Source of the DNA: Patescibacteria group bacterium
Lineage (GTDB): Bacteria > Patescibacteriota > Minisyncoccia > Moranbacterales > UBA1568
DNA length: 22,715 nt
Assembly (NCBI GenBank): GCA_030916545.1
Contig: JAUPWI010000087.1
Span: 1-22,715 of the forward strand
Direction: 5' to 3'
The notes beneath the pieces are model-generated. The model searched no databases. It was given only the letters and a program-made list of their open reading frames with translations, and was not told where the DNA came from. Of the stretch, positions 22,701-22,715 are shown in pieces; positions within the stretch are counted from its first letter, which is position 1; every line of letters starts with the position of its first letter. Made by a program: the position numbers and the translations under genes.

Positions 22701-22715
22701 GGCGCCTTCCAAAAT

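Noticed and set aside
1..22715. TGA read as glycine (code 25), as in Gracilibacteria
   Set aside because: The rhodanese and 335-aa genes end in TGA at sensible family ends and no gene needs read-through.

Overview
The window looks like chromosomal DNA of a bacterium from the Candidate Phyla Radiation (Patescibacteria). This is an inference from gene content. The core genes are a bifunctional phosphoglucose/phosphomannose isomerase, an RNase J with a very long disordered N-terminus, a solitary membrane-anchored oligopeptide-binding protein, a RodA-type SEDS protein, SecG, and an envelope protein with a CTDGxQNxxExGIDCGG cysteine motif. I saw no transposase, integrase, phage gene or CRISPR array. 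Several real genes end in TGA, so the code that reads TGA as glycine is not used here. No marker allows a finer placement.

Layout. 1-400: a small plus-strand Cys/His gene faces a minus-strand operon of trpS, a small acidic protein and a rhodanese (2231 to 419), which ends in a clear terminator. 2372-4027: an unusual fusion of an orotate-phosphoribosyltransferase-like domain to an eight-repeat PQQ-type beta-propeller. 4323-8908: two paralogous helical proteins of unknown family, one with a membrane anchor and one without. Between them lie a secreted protein with a near-consensus promoter and a plus-strand pair, a DsbA-like thioredoxin protein and a CxxC membrane protein. 9019-12197: a tight minus-strand operon of a SagB-type dehydrogenase, a YcaO protein and a HINT-domain protein with a Gly/Asp-rich, Cys-containing tail. 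12290-14321: a membrane-anchored TPR protein and a Cys-rich exported protein, on the plus strand. 14417-22700: housekeeping genes on the minus strand: rnj, tRNA-Leu(CAG), PGI/PMI, substrate-binding protein, secG, rodA with two small envelope genes, and 5S rRNA at the right edge.

Most interesting system. The sagB-ycaO-HINT operon (9019-12197) combines the two enzyme types that make azoles in thiazole/oxazole-modified microcins (a YcaO cyclodehydratase and a flavin azoline dehydrogenase) with a protein whose tail resembles a microcin B17-like core. That tail is long Gly runs with isolated Cys and Ser. It lies directly behind the catalytic His-Asn end of an autoprocessing HINT domain, and the protein starts with a twin-arginine-like signal. 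The hypothesis is a RiPP-like system in which HINT self-cleavage, rather than a leader peptidase, releases a modified Gly-rich peptide. No E1-like or stand-alone leader-binding partner is present in the window.

Expression signals. Several promoters lie so close to their start codon that the mRNA would have little or no leader (sagB, the TPR gene, PGI/PMI, perhaps trpS). Other genes have strong Shine-Dalgarno sequences (the 231-aa secreted protein, the 372-aa paralogue).
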